A stretch of DNA of 64,000 bases. Source: Agrostemma githago (Eukaryota; Streptophyta; Magnoliopsida; Caryophyllales; Caryophyllaceae). A model generated the notes under the pieces. It was not told where the DNA came from and searched no databases. It saw only the letters and a program-made list of their open reading frames with translations. Location: positions 68,031,666 to 68,095,665 of the forward strand of contig OY288251.1 in assembly GCA_958450325.1 (NCBI GenBank), in the 5' to 3' direction. The position numbers and the translations under genes are program-made. Positions 23,250 through 34,030 of the stretch are shown one piece after another (position 1 is the stretch's first letter; each line of letters starts with the position of its first letter).

Positions 23250-26200
23250 TTACCATCTTTCGTCGCCATACCAGTTGTTCTTCTCCTTGGGCCCCGTAGG
23301 ACCTTCCTCCCCTGAAAGCTCTGCCGGGAACTTGTTGAAGAAGTTCTTAACCGAACCACGAATCATAAACGGAAGCTTTTTCACCACTTTATCCAACTCT
23401 TTCCTCGATTTATACACAATCTTGGGTCCCCACTCTCTCATAAACTGCAGCCAACAAGGCTCAGTAACACACGACCCAAGGTACTCGGCTGCAACAACCT
23501 GATATCTAGTGCTAGAATCTACACTCAGCTTGCTTCTAGAGCAGTCGTTTCTGATACCAATACCCAGCTTTGATGACCCTTGAAGGTAAGTCCCCGGATG
23601 AGGGTAACTGGCATGCCCGCTTTTGGATGCGTACACGACAGGTCGATTTCCATCTATGTATTCCAAATTGGAAGCGTCTACCCAGGCGCCGCTGCTATGC
23701 TGAGAGAAATATATACACTGAAGTCGACCACCAAAGTTGCTTATGCGAAGAGTGAAATGCTCCCAGTCACCGATATGTTCACCCGTCCGTCCCAAAGGAA
23801 TGGTACTGGGCCCTATCTTGAAAGTAGCGGGCCCGTTGAAAGGGTAGAATATCCACATTGCTATATCGGTGAAAGTACCACCGAAAGCTGGTTTCACATG
23901 AACGTAAAGTTGGGCACTTTCTATGTCACCGTGCTTGACCTTGTTCTTTTGGTCATCGTTAGGGATATCCAACCAGAACTCACCGTCATTACCTCCACCT
24001 GCAGGCAGATTAGAGCCGTTGGGATCGATAGGTTCACCATCATGGTCTCCGGCTTTACAAAGGCGCGCCCCATGTCTGAAGAACCATGAGACAGAACTTG
24101 GCAAGTATGTTTCTTTTGGGTGGAAGAACACGGTAGGACCATAATGATGAATCAGGTTATGAATTTGATCAAGATTTGGCATTGAACGTAAATCGGGGTC
24201 AAAGTTCTTTAGACAGGAAATGGGCATTTCATCTCCTGCATTACACATGACGCCACAGGAAAATGTCCCAGTCGAAACCCCTCTTCCGAGCATGCCACGG
24301 TCACAAGGCCTGGTCTTCCAAACTTTAAAAGGGACATTACGAAATTTTGAATGTGTATCAAGTAATAAATCGTGAGACTGGCAATCGTCGACTAGATCCT
24401 CCCTGACGCACATTATATCAGCCCAATTAGGCTTTTCGGGCTTGTTTGACACAAGAAAACCCGTCGCCTTGTAGCGGGGAGGAGGTTCGGGTAGCCAGAA
24501 GGAAACAGGTGGATCATAAATTCCCATACCATCATCTGAATTCCAAATAAGAGAAAAGTCACAGGGTGGTGCAAGAGCTGGAGTCTTAGATGTCACCAAA
24601 TCCTTTGCGGCGAGAACATAGCCATACATGGGCTTTTTGTTGGGTTGACAGTAATGGCCAAGGCTGAAGAACCCTTCCGGTATACCAATAGGCTTGTAGA
24701 ATGAGACACATTTTCTCTTATCATGTGACAGATGAGATCCCCATATATATTCAAAACTGGTTATTTCTGTTACTTCTATTTCTCCCAGGTTAATAATTCC
24801 AGTCCCAAATCCTTGCTCTGATAGAAAATAACAACCATGAGTGATTATTTACATCCCTCATCAAGTATGTTATTTACTCTTATGTTCAAGCATCTATGAC
24901 ATAGTTTCAAGGTAAATCACAAAATACAATAAGATTACCACAGCTCAATTCGAAGTTTTTTGGCTTTGTTAATTTCTCTAGCATTTAATTGACGAATGCA
25001 AAATTTCAAGCAGTTTTGATCAGTAAGCCAGCAGTTGTATTCATAGAATCAATGTAGATAAGACGACAACACATCTGACTCGTCGCTCATAACTGATAAG
25101 CATTCCACAGAAGAAGTATTATAGAAACTATTTAGTACCAATTCCTTTCACCAATCAAATCTTTTATCTTCTGAATCTGTACACCTTTGAAATTTACAAA
25201 TTTTGACAGAACGGTATTTGTAAATGAAACCAAGGCTGCCAGCAGCACCTCTGATACACTAACCCATGACCCATGTCAGTCAGACTCTGCTGCAACTACA
25301 AGTGTTAGCCAAGAGGTTCATTGGACACCACTATTTTGTCAAGATTTTCATTTTTTTTTTGATTAAAAAGGAAGTGTTTTTTTAATTGTGGTGTCATGTT
25401 GTATCGGAAGGAATAAGACATGTCATGTTACATGCGACACAAATTTAGAACAACGTGTCGGACTAACATAAGCACTAACTAAATCACAAAACTCATCTTA
25501 GTCATCTACTCCGTGCGTATCAATTCAAAGATGAAAAACTGTAAACGATGAGACGGACAAGATTTTTCAAGATCGTCCCAAAGGTTTGCTTATAGAAGGA
25601 GACCACATAAATCTACATACATGTGAATATCATTGCCTAAAACAAACTACATGGAACATTGGAACTTTGTGACAGTCACAACTCACAATAACTATGTCAG
25701 TTGTATAAAATCAAATTTTGATCACATGCTACTTCTAAGTTCTATCACATCATAAAAAGCAGTAAAAAGCAACACAATTCTTCTTCAACATCAACAATAT
25801 TATATACGAAGATGTTTCAGTCTAGTGGTTACGACGGAGATATTGTGGAAAAATACGTTCAAGCTTCGAATCACTCCTCCTCTCGATTGTAATGCAACTA
25901 CGTGCACGATTCTATGGACTAAAGACATTAACAGTATCATACAAGAACAACATAATGTAAACTGAAACTCATTTTCAAAAATAGCAGTATCATACAAGTA
26001 AATAATTTAACTCAACCCTGCAAAATGAACCAAAATTCACATTCTTAAGAACAACCCAGATGATCAAACATTCAAACAAAACAAACCCACATAACATCTT
26101 CACCAAAACATTAAAAAAACATGAACTTTACAAAATTTAGAGAAAAGAAAAACAGAGATGAGAGCATAGCATATATATATATATATATATATACCTTGAG

Positions 26201-26309
26201 GCCAATTGGGCAATGGAGTAGGTAATGAGAAAGTGTTATTAGTGGGAGAATGATCTTTGGATGAATCCGTAGGCAGAAACTTACATCCACCCATATTCTT
26301 AAGCATCAT
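23250..26309 (-). CDS. Plant Vps62/DUF946 family protein
   Basis: Two exons, 26195-26309 and 23250-24817, sum to 1683 nt (560 aa), the usual length for this plant family. Exon 1 ends LPTPLPNWPQ and joins in frame to EQGFGTGIINLGEIEVTEI, the conserved N-terminal block. The C-terminus GPTGPKEKNNWYGDERW is also diagnostic. The middle contains SWFFRHGARLCKAG and GDWEHFTLRISNF, typical of the family. The name comes from distant similarity to yeast Vps62 (vacuolar protein sorting); the plant function is not established. The first of three in-frame ATGs (26309, 26306, 26294) was taken; 26294 would start MGGCKF, nearer the family pattern. The intron donor lies directly beside a (TA)n run. Confidence 0.9.
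25807..25920 (+). mobile_element. SINE in the Vps62-like intron
   Basis: 'gaagatgtttcagtctagtg' followed by 'gttacgac', with 'gcttcgaatca' (25863-25873) as B box and 'attgtaatgcaactacgtgc' at the 3' side, aligns along its length with the SINE at 30740-30855. It lacks a clear A-tail. Confidence 0.65.
26166..26194. repeat. (TA)n microsatellite at a 5' splice site
   Basis: The TA run abuts the donor of exon 1 of the Vps62-like gene. On the coding strand the intron starts GTATATATAT, so the repeat begins within the splice donor itself. Confidence 0.9.
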
Positions 26310-26451
26310 ATATATAATATATCTAACACAAAACCGCCTTAAGTTTGGATTATGTAATAATAATAATAATGATAAGAGTGATCAAATTGTTGTTCATAAT
26401 CTGGGGTTATGTTTGTATGATGGATGAATAGAGCGTGATCCAATTGAGGAA

Positions 26452-26477
26452 ATGATGATGATGATGATGATGATGAT
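26452..26477. repeat. (GAT)n microsatellite in the 5' leader region
   Basis: About eight GAT/ATG units upstream of the Vps62-like start codon, probably in its leader or promoter. On the transcribed strand it reads CAT, so it creates no upstream ATGs. Confidence 0.7.
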
Positions 26478-26852
26478 AGGAGAGAGGAAAAGCAGGGAGA
26501 GGGATAAGGTGAAGGGAATAAGTTGATTGATTACGTATTCCCATTTTGTTGGATCACCCAATTCGAAGTTCCAAGAAGATGGCACAAGAAAAGAATACAA
26601 TTCGCTGCCTCTCATACACACATACATACTACTCCGTAGTCCGTACACAGTATATACAATACATACAGTATAGTATTGTTGTGTCTTGTACTCTTGTGTG
26701 ATCGTGTCTTTTGTTTTTTTGTATGTAAATGGTATGGGACTAAATTGGTAGTAGAGTATAATATTTACGTCACATTTCACAAACAATAATGAAGCTTTTA
26801 GCACTAGAGTTAAACGGTCTTCTCTCTCGATTAGTGTGAGTCGATGTGACAA

Positions 26853-27416
26853 TGGTAATGGGATACGTATAGAACACCGAAAAACAAGAAGAAACCCTCA
26901 CAGCCACCATCCTTGACCCGTCGACCACCCACCTGAGTGGCTGCGCTAACCCTTGCCGCCAGTGTAGGCTCATCGACAACCCCTCCCAAGCACCGGTAGC
27001 TATTTAGATTTGGAGGGTTCGTTCACCCTCTGAAACACAAATCAAGTATACTGACCTCAAAAAACCAAGCAATCTCCATAAGAGTACCCTTTGATGTACA
27101 CAAGAAATTGATGCATCATAATCTACGAGTGTTAAACCACAAGGCACAAGCAATGAGTAGAATAATATGAGTGAAAAGCTCCAGGGTGGCTATTTCACCA
27201 AACACCCCGTGCATGTGCATCTCATCAACATGGAATTTCAAACAAGAGCCAGACTCACACTTGAACACACATCTATATACTCATATTGTATCGGGTGTTG
27301 ATAATCGAGTCTAAGTAACATAGAAAGCACATTGGGTAGAATGAAGAAGCTAAATGAAATGATACCCTAAATAAATAATCAACAGAAGAACGAGTCGCAA
27401 ACGGTGATGATGATGC
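26853..27416. other. Intergenic between Vps62-like promoter and BIR2-like copy A
   Basis: GC-richer sequence at 26890-27000 has no convincing reading frame. The part next to 27416 is the presumed 3' UTR of the reverse-strand receptor kinase. No RNA gene was recognised. Confidence 0.4.
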
Positions 27417-29267
27417 CTAAACACTACTCTGATCTGCCTGATTCATGTCATGTCTTCCGAATATCAGAGGAAATTCATCATATTGCTCCGAGTGACGCTC
27501 CTCACACATGCTATTTAGTGATTCATACACTTGGTACATTGAATATCGGTCCTTGGCTCGAGAAACTGTACATTTAGATGCAATAGTAAACACTTCAAAA
27601 ATTTCATTGTCGTGTCCTTTTCCACTTATATCTTCATCAATGGCTTCACTTAATCGCCCAGAGCTTGACAGTGCATTCACCCAATCAACCAAATTCCCCT
27701 TAAATCCTACATCAGCAAGTGCCACTGCTAACGGTTTTTGCCCCGTCAGCAATTCTAAAACAACCACGCCAAATGCATAAACATCCCCTTTCAGTGATGC
27801 TGTGAAGGTGCTGGAATACTCTGGTGCTATATACCCAAATTCCCCCAATTCGCCATTAACAAAGCTACTCTCATTGCTAGATTCTGAAGACGACATAAGC
27901 CTTGCTAGCCCAAAGTCGATTATCCTTGCATCCAAATCATCATCTAGAAGAATCACATTTGAGCTTATGTTCTGATGTAAATATGACAATTCTCCTCCAT
28001 GATGGAGCCACGCAAGACCTCTTGCGGCACCTAAACAGATTCTAAATCTGGAGGGCCAATCCAAAAACATCGTCTTTCCGTGTATCACAGAATTCAAAGT
28101 TCCATTAGACATGTGCTTGTATATCAATAGCTTCTCATCCTCCACGACACAATATCCCAACAAAGGAACTAGATTTGGATGCCTAAGTTGTCCCAACTTG
28201 TTCATCTCAGTCCTAAAGGGCTTCTCGCTAAGCTTACAAGCACTAAGCCGTTTGATAGCCAATGCAGACCCATCGGGCAACATGGCTCCATAAGTCATGC
28301 CCATCCTAGTCGAAATCCTTACATTGTCGCGACTAAAGTTGTTGGTGGCAGTAAGCAAATCAGCGACCCTAACCTTCACAAGAGGTTTCTGAAACAACGA
28401 AACCTGTGAGAGTTTATAAGCCCTCAGTCTATCAACCCAAGTACCATCCGTCGTTCTTCCAAGACCATAACCTTCCTTCCTCCTCTTACCTCCCCTCGAG
28501 AAGTACCACCACCATAACACAAACCCTAACCCCAACGAGGCGGCCGCACCAAACACACCAGCAGCTATTATAATTGCCAAATTCTTAGTACTCAATTCAT
28601 TACACTTAGACCCAGCTGGCTTCCCACACAACCCACCATTCCCATCAAAGTCAGACTCATCAAAATGAGCCAAAGATGGCGGAATTTGACCAGAAAGGTG
28701 ATTATCAGCAACAGAAAACACAGTAAGTCTGTTCAAATTAGACAGTTGAGGGGGAATAAACCCAGACAATGAATTATTAGACAAAACCAACTTGTTCAAA
28801 TACTGACAGTTTCCAAGATCAGAAGGTATTTCACCAGACAAGAGATTATTAGACAAATCTAAAGTAACCAGAAAAGGAACCCAAGAGCAGATACTTGGAG
28901 GAATAGAGCCAATCAAAGCATTACCAGAGAGATCAAGTGTCTGAATGCTAGAACAAAACTGCAGAGAATCAGGGATATTCCCAGAAAGCTGGAAATCCCT
29001 AAGTTGCAGACTAATAAGCTTGTTCTCCCTGTCATTCCAGCAGGATGCACCCACAAACTTGCAGACAAAACCCACATCAGAAGTGTTGGAGAAGTTCCAA
29101 GAATGGAGCTTTGATTGTGGGTCTTTCAGGGAGTTCTTGACACCTCTAAGACACCTGACATCATCTTCAGTGGCAGCTGAAAGGGGTGATGGGAGGAGGA
29201 TGAGGAGGAGGAGAAAGATGGGTCTGAGTACATCCAAAGTTTGCTTCTTCCTTTTCATCATCATCAT
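27417..29267 (-). CDS. BIR2: BIR2-like LRR receptor pseudokinase, copy A
   Basis: Single-exon gene, 616 aa. A signal peptide (PIFLLLLILLPSPLSA) is followed by a Cys-pair LRR N-terminal domain (DDVRCLRGVKNSLKDP) and about five leucine-rich repeats. One transmembrane helix (LAIIIAAGVFGAAASLGLGF, about residues 230-250) and a kinase-like domain follow. The glycine loop is degraded (STRMGMTYGAMLP) and the HRD catalytic motif is replaced by LHQNISSN, while the VAIK lysine (ALAIKRL) and DFG (IIDFGLARL) remain. This matches Arabidopsis BIR2, a plasma-membrane pseudokinase that holds BAK1 away from pattern receptors; that role is inferred here. A near-identical copy lies inverted at 34031-35872. Confidence 0.93.
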   Translation of the reverse strand: MMMMKRKKQTLDVLRPIFLLLLILLPSPLSAATEDDVRCLRGVKNSLKDPQSKLHSWNFSNTSDVGFVCKFVGASCWNDRENKLISLQLRDFQLSGNIPDSLQFCSSIQTLDLSGNALIGSIPPSICSWVPFLVTLDLSNNLLSGEIPSDLGNCQYLNKLVLSNNSLSGFIPPQLSNLNRLTVFSVADNHLSGQIPPSLAHFDESDFDGNGGLCGKPAGSKCNELSTKNLAIIIAAGVFGAAASLGLGFVLWWWYFSRGGKRRKEGYGLGRTTDGTWVDRLRAYKLSQVSLFQKPLVKVRVADLLTATNNFSRDNVRISTRMGMTYGAMLPDGSALAIKRLSACKLSEKPFRTEMNKLGQLRHPNLVPLLGYCVVEDEKLLIYKHMSNGTLNSVIHGKTMFLDWPSRFRICLGAARGLAWLHHGGELSYLHQNISSNVILLDDDLDARIIDFGLARLMSSSESSNESSFVNGELGEFGYIAPEYSSTFTASLKGDVYAFGVVVLELLTGQKPLAVALADVGFKGNLVDWVNALSSSGRLSEAIDEDISGKGHDNEIFEVFTIASKCTVSRAKDRYSMYQVYESLNSMCEERHSEQYDEFPLIFGRHDMNQADQSSV

Positions 29268-30050
29268 TATTCCTTACAGAAAATTAGTTGTTGGTGCTGG
29301 AGCAACTTTTTACAGAAAAGAATGAGTTGGAAAATGAAAAGAAGAGCATCTTGTAAGTAAGTTTGACTGAGCTTTTTGGATCACAAGTTTGGTATTTTCT
29401 CTACGACTGCCACTGGCCTGGCCGCCTGTTGAGGAGAGGGTGGGTGGACTATAGAAACATGGTTACTTTTTGCTCATTATTTATTTGTATTTCTATTTCT
29501 ATTTAGAGTCACATCACTATAATTTGTACCAAAATATTTTGTTTATCCAAACTAAGGTTTCTATTTTATACGAGTTTTTGTTTGTGACGAAATTATTCGT
29601 TTTAAATATTGAAACGGTTTAAATATATATACCAATTCACATGATTATCAAATGTTTTGTCTTTGTCAAAATCTTTAAAAAGATCAAAAAGTATGGTGTA
29701 AGTGCTTGGGTATGGAAAAATAATGAGGAAGTATAAACCATTAACTCTTATAATACATCCTAACATAGAAAGATAAAGGAATGATCGAGACACCCCAATA
29801 AAGAATATGCAAATAATTTACTGGGACGGATGGAGTAGTGTAAACATGCAAACACAATAAGTTACTCTATGGATCATAAAAATGTACTAAAAAGGAATGG
29901 TTTCAATTAAATTGGAATAACCGAAAAATGAACAAGTGTCTTTTGGGTGTGAACGGAGAGAAATTGATCTTGTCACTAATTTGATCTTATCACCCTACTA
30001 AGTTTGATCTTCCAACTAATTTTGGTTAATTAATCAGGGCACACGTGTAA
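29268..30050. other. Promoter region of BIR2-like copy A and intergenic
   Basis: The first ~170 bp upstream of the ATG share short blocks with the upstream region of copy B ('accaaacttgtga', 'agctc.gtcaaactt'), so the duplication extends into the promoter. Beyond about 29625 lies a degraded Stowaway, annotated separately. Confidence 0.5.
29625..29835. mobile_element. Degraded Stowaway MITE
   Basis: The right end 'actgggacggatggag' with TA after it (29836-29837) and the internal 'gacaccccaataaagaatat' parallel the right arm of the 601-798 element. The left terminus is eroded, so the start is approximate. Confidence 0.5.
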
Positions 30051-30059
30051 AATGATACA

Positions 30060-30195
30060 CAAATTTTTGTTTGTGAGGGACGGGTCAAGTAGATACCAGT
30101 TGAGGGGAAAAGACAAAAGTGGGTTGTCCTTTTCCCATCAAATGGTATCTACTCGACCCGTCTTAAACTTGCGACGGATATATATCCGTCGCAAC
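30060..30195 (+). mobile_element. Foldback MITE, copy 1
   Basis: The long inverted arms 'acgggtcaagtagatacca' (30080 on) and 'tggtatctactcgacccgt' (ending 30161) could form a hairpin with a short loop. The flanks carry 'gcgacggatatatatccgtc' near 30170-30190. A second copy lies in the opposite orientation at about 31343-31500. The superfamily is not determined. Confidence 0.7.
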
Positions 30196-30739
30196 AGACT
30201 GAAAATGATAACCTTCATTAAGTTCTAGGATTTCCACAAGTCAAGTTGTTGAAATGACAAATAATTGTTTGTGATGACACTATTCGTCGTAACTTTAAGA
30301 CGGGTAAGGTAATACACCAAATTAGTAGTCTTACAAGTAACAAATATTTTGTCTTTATTAGACACATGTGATAGTATTTGATCATTGTAAAATTTACAAC
30401 GGATATTCCGTCATAAACCAGACCAATTGTGTTGAAATATGGAACGTGAATTATAACGAAAAGGAACGCACCTTTGGTCAAACATGTTGATTGGAAGACA
30501 CCATTCTTTCCAATTTATTTTCAATTTGAATCAACAATGTTCATCCTTATTTTGTATAGTTAAAGTAATTTTAACCTCATTAATTTTAATTTATCTTGAT
30601 CAATTCAATTCACTTAGTTCAATTTAATTTAGCTCAACCTCATTAAATTAAGTTAAGCTACATTAATCTCCTTTCATTTTAATTCAATTTAGCCCGATTC
30701 TTTCAATCAGAAAAACAGAGCATAATAGTTGTTATTTGA

Positions 30740-30855
30740 TCGAAGATGTCTTGACATAGTGGTTAAGTCTAGGTACCGTGAACTATAGGTCCCAGGTTCA
30801 AATCCCCTTCCTTGTATTGTAATGCGACTAAGTGTGCGCTTCGTTGAAAAAAAAA
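30740..30855 (+). mobile_element. tRNA-derived SINE with A-tail and target duplication
   Basis: The A-box-like 'acatagtggttaagtc' is followed by the B box 'ggttcaaatcccc' (30795-30807), then a family-specific 'attgtaatgcgactaagtg' and an A9 tail (30847-30855). Imperfect direct repeats of a TAGTTGTTATTTGAT sequence lie on both sides (30726-30740 and about 30863-30882, the right one with an extra TTG). This is the best preserved member of a family also present at 25807 and 16655. Confidence 0.8.
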
Positions 30856-31004
30856 TAGTACGAGTAGTTGTTGTTATTTGGATTTTTCTAAAATATGTCT
30901 CAGTAACACATGTTAATAACTTAATTAAGGAAATATTTGTAACAATTTATTCAGAGAAGTTGATATCCAAACCTTTACCTTAATTAGTCAAGGATTATGA
31001 ATTA

Positions 31005-31235
31005 CTCTCTCCATCCATATCCACTTGTCACATATTCCTCTTTAGTCCATTCAAATCCACTTATCACATTTTCTTTTTGGTTAATCATTATGACACTTTT
31101 ACCCTTACTTTATTCCTCTTTATCCTTCTTATGGTCCACCTTATATCCTTCTTATTGTACTTTAATAATTTTATATTCATCTCCTAAAAACTTGTACAAA
31201 AAGTATATGTGACAAGTGGATATGAATGGAGGGAG
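31005..31235. mobile_element. Stowaway MITE
   Basis: The ends CTCTCTCCATCCATATCCAC and GTGGATATGAATGGAGGGAG are inverted repeats flanked by TA (31003-31004, 31236-31237). 231 bp, non-coding. Confidence 0.88.
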
Positions 31236-31342
31236 TAATATACATGTCCACTGTTCCCTACGCTTACTTGCTTAGATTCATAACACCTAACTCTATTGAG
31301 AGTAAGGATATTTATGACTCATATTTTCATCAGTTGGTCTCT

Positions 31343-31500
31343 CTTGCGACGAATATATCCGTTGCAAGCTTAAGACGGGTGAAGTAGATATCATTTGAGG
31401 AGAAAAGGACAAAGGCCTCACCAACCTCACTTTTGTCTTTTTTTCCTCAAATGATATCTACTTGACCCGTCATAGGTTCCGTCACAAACAAGAATTTGTG
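31343..31500 (-). mobile_element. Foldback MITE, copy 2
   Basis: The arms 'acgggtgaagtagatatcat' (31375 on) and 'atgatatctacttgacccgt' (ending about 31470) enclose a 30-bp loop. The 'ttgcgacgaatatatccg' end is on the left here and on the right in copy 1, so the two copies are inverted relative to each other. Confidence 0.7.
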
Positions 31501-31579
31501 TATTTTCATATACTTAGAGACAATGTATTATGATGGACAATCTTGTATAAAAAAAATCAACATGGTGGAATAAGATAAA

Positions 31580-31740
31580 CAAGAAATATCCCAAAATAGT
31601 GTCTTGTGAGACATAACAAAATACACTAATAACCAACATTTGAAAAAATTAAAAATAAAAATAAAATAAAAAATAACCACTTTTACGTGAGAGGTCTCAC
31701 AATAACGCTATTGTGAGACCGTCTCATATATGTTTTTGTG
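31580..31740. mobile_element. MULE-type MITE related to 6659-6802
   Basis: The right end, read in reverse complement, is CACAAAAACATATATGAGAC, close to the terminus of the 6659-6802 element. A perfect internal palindrome 'gtctcacaat..attgtgagac' lies near 31690-31720. The left boundary and target duplication are unclear. Confidence 0.5.
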
Positions 31741-31769
31741 AATAAGGAATTACTCACTCAAAAATATAT

Positions 31770-32285
31770 CTCGATTATCATGGTATCATAGCAAGGTTCT
31801 TCTCGCAAACTTGCACTAGTAAAACCGACCCACCTACAAACAGCAATGGCCGGTGACAAAAATAACACCAACCTACCAAAATCGATGCGCAATGGATAAA
31901 TGGTAGGTATGATATTTGGTTAATTGATACACGAGCATCAAATCATGTTACTAGTAACTTGACATGGCTGCAAAATACAACACCTATTTCTCCTCGACTT
32001 GTGGGGCTCCTTTTGACGGTTAATTCAGAGAAGCGGCAATTGAAGGGACTGTACAACTGACTAAAAGTATTATACTCGATCACACGTGTTATATGTTTCA
32101 TGTCTTACTTGCAGTCTTATCTTCGCCTCTCAAATACTACTTGTTGGTCGTAAGTTGTCTAGCTATCCAATTTATTACTAACGATTCTTATTATATATAA
32201 GATCTTGTTTCGAGGGTGATGAACTGATGATTGGAGTCGGTGAGCAAAGGGATGAACTTTACTATTTTCCAAGGCGTAATCACCA
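31770..32285 (+). pseudogene. Ty1/copia retrotransposon relic (PBS, gag start, protease, gag-pre-integrase)
   Basis: 'tggtatcatagc' at 31781-31792 matches the initiator-Met tRNA primer binding site that follows copia 5' LTRs (usual form TGGTATCAGAGC). About 55 bp on, ATGGCCGGTGACAAAAAT begins a gag-like frame (MAGDKNN). After a deletion comes WLIDTRASNHVTSNLTWLQ, the protease region with its active-site DTGA changed to DTRA. Further on, IGVGEQRDELYYF resembles the gag-pre-integrase block, after in-frame stops. It is a heavily deleted, inactive copy; no 3' LTR was identified. Confidence 0.75.
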
Positions 32286-32588
32286 AACCAGCCGTGCACC
32301 AAGTGGGCCACAAGGAAAGTAATGAGCTTTGACATAAACGGTTTAGTCATTCGGATGATAATATTATCCAATTTATGCCTTTTGCTAGTGATCTTAATAT
32401 CAATAAACAGAATGTGTCGATATCTGTCATCTTGCACCCTCAAGTTCGCATTCCCCTTGGCCCTTGCTCTCCATCGCGCCGAAATTGACATCCCTTCTTA
32501 ATTTACCCATTGGCAACCCACATCGACCACCTTAGCTCTCTGCTCACCATGCCGCAACCGGTAATGAAGGTAAACTACTAAATGAATG

Positions 32589-32792
32589 CTCCCTTCGATT
32601 TTTATTTATCTTTCTTGTCTCTTTATTAGCTGAAACACCATTTTTTCCATATTTCTATTTTGGACCATCAACATGTGGTTCGGAATTACCCTTACATTTT
32701 CCTCTCATCCTTTTCTCTTTTGAGTCACACGTTCCTACACTCTTATTTTTCACTCAAAAGTCAAATGGAAGATAAATAAAAATCGGAGAGAG
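32589..32792. mobile_element. Stowaway MITE
   Basis: The left end CTCCCTTCGATTTTTATTTA and the right end TAAATAAAAATCGGAGAGAG are inverted repeats. TA follows on the right (32793-32794), while the left flank is eroded to TG. Confidence 0.8.
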
Positions 32793-32881
32793 TATTATTT
32801 AACCCATCGCATATTTGTGACAGATATATTCGTCACAAACAAGTATATGTCAGTAATAAAATGCCTACAAACAATCCCTAA

Positions 32882-33772
32882 AGAGCGTTTGGTTCGCTAA
32901 AAAGAGGTATAAGGTATAGGTTTAGTATGAACCAAACCGAATGAACCAAACCTATACCTCTTGTTTGATTGACAAAATTATGGGTTTGATACTCATACCT
33001 CAAACCTCCAAGGTATGGGTTTGAGTTTCTCATACCCAAGAAGAGGGGTGGGTATGTGACTCATACCTTGGAATCAAGCTACTTGTACTCATATTTGGTT
33101 TTTCCCAAAAAAATTATTTTCCTTTTTTTTTGTAAAATGTCTTAATTAAAATATTTTATTGAGAAAATTAATAAAAAAAAAATCTTGAAAATTAGTACTC
33201 CGTATTAAATATAACGAGGTTTCATATTCTCAATAACTAGTTTTTTTAATGAAATTTGTTTTACGTTTTTTAAGTGATTTTTATTTTATTTTGTAGTATA
33301 ACATTACCGAATAAAGCTTTATATATTTAAAATTAGATTATTAAATACGGAGTGCTACTTTATAAAATTATACTCCGTAATTTCTAATTTGATTCCTTAT
33401 CATCTACTCCCTCCGTTCAAACCATTTGTATACGTTTGCTTTATGCACGTACGTCGATACTCATGTTTTTTTTGTCTATATCTTTAGTTACGTGTTACTA
33501 AAAATTATAAAAATTTGATATTCATAATGTATTTTATTAGACGATTTAAACCAGATCTCACATGGCTATATTTTATTTTATATATTAGAAGTTACATTGA
33601 AGATTCTTATCACTTATAAATAATGTTAAAAAATCAAATGTATACAAATGGTTGGAACGGAGGGAGTAAAAAACTAACCAAACACCGGTATGAGGAATCA
33701 AGTTCCAACCCCATACCACCTCAATTTAATTCCTGATTCCATTTTTATGCCTTTTCGCGAATCAAACGACCC
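32882..33772. mobile_element. PIF/Harbinger (Tourist-like) element, host to a nested Stowaway
   Basis: The left end AGAGCGTTTGGTTCGC and the right end GCGAATCAAACGACCC are imperfect inverted repeats. TAA lies on each side (32879-32881, 33773-33775), the three-base duplication of PIF/Harbinger. Near each end are runs of 'ggtatgggttt'/'aaacccatacc'-type words. The element is about 630 bp without the nested Stowaway at 33407-33666. No transposase. Confidence 0.78.
33407..33666. mobile_element. Stowaway MITE nested in the Tourist-like element
   Basis: The ends CTCCCTCCGTTCAAACCATT and AATGGTTGGAACGGAGGGAG are inverted repeats flanked by TA (33405-33406, 33667-33668). It interrupts the element at 32882-33772, so it is the younger insertion. 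Confidence 0.9.
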
Positions 33773-34030
33773 TAAAAAGATCACCGTAGGTAAAGTATTA
33801 AAGTGTATTAATAAGCATTCCAGAGTTGAGCCTCGCCCTCTCCCCACAAAAAACCAAACTTGTGACGCACCCCCACAAAGTCAAAAGCTCGGTCAAACTT
33901 GTAGATGTCCTTGGTTTCAATTTCCAGACAAAACCATGGAGTTTTGAACTCCCTCCCAATTAATTATCTTAATTACAACCTCCATTATGCACCTCCATCT
34001 CCATTTTAACTGCTAATCCGCTCTATTTCG

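Noticed and set aside
23580..24089. 169-codon forward frame
   Set aside because: It is antisense to the well-supported Vps62-like coding exon and has no independent support.
28945..29325. 126-codon forward frame and its mirror at 34006-34356
   Set aside because: Antisense shadows of the LRR region. They occur in both BIR2 copies only because the genes are duplicated.
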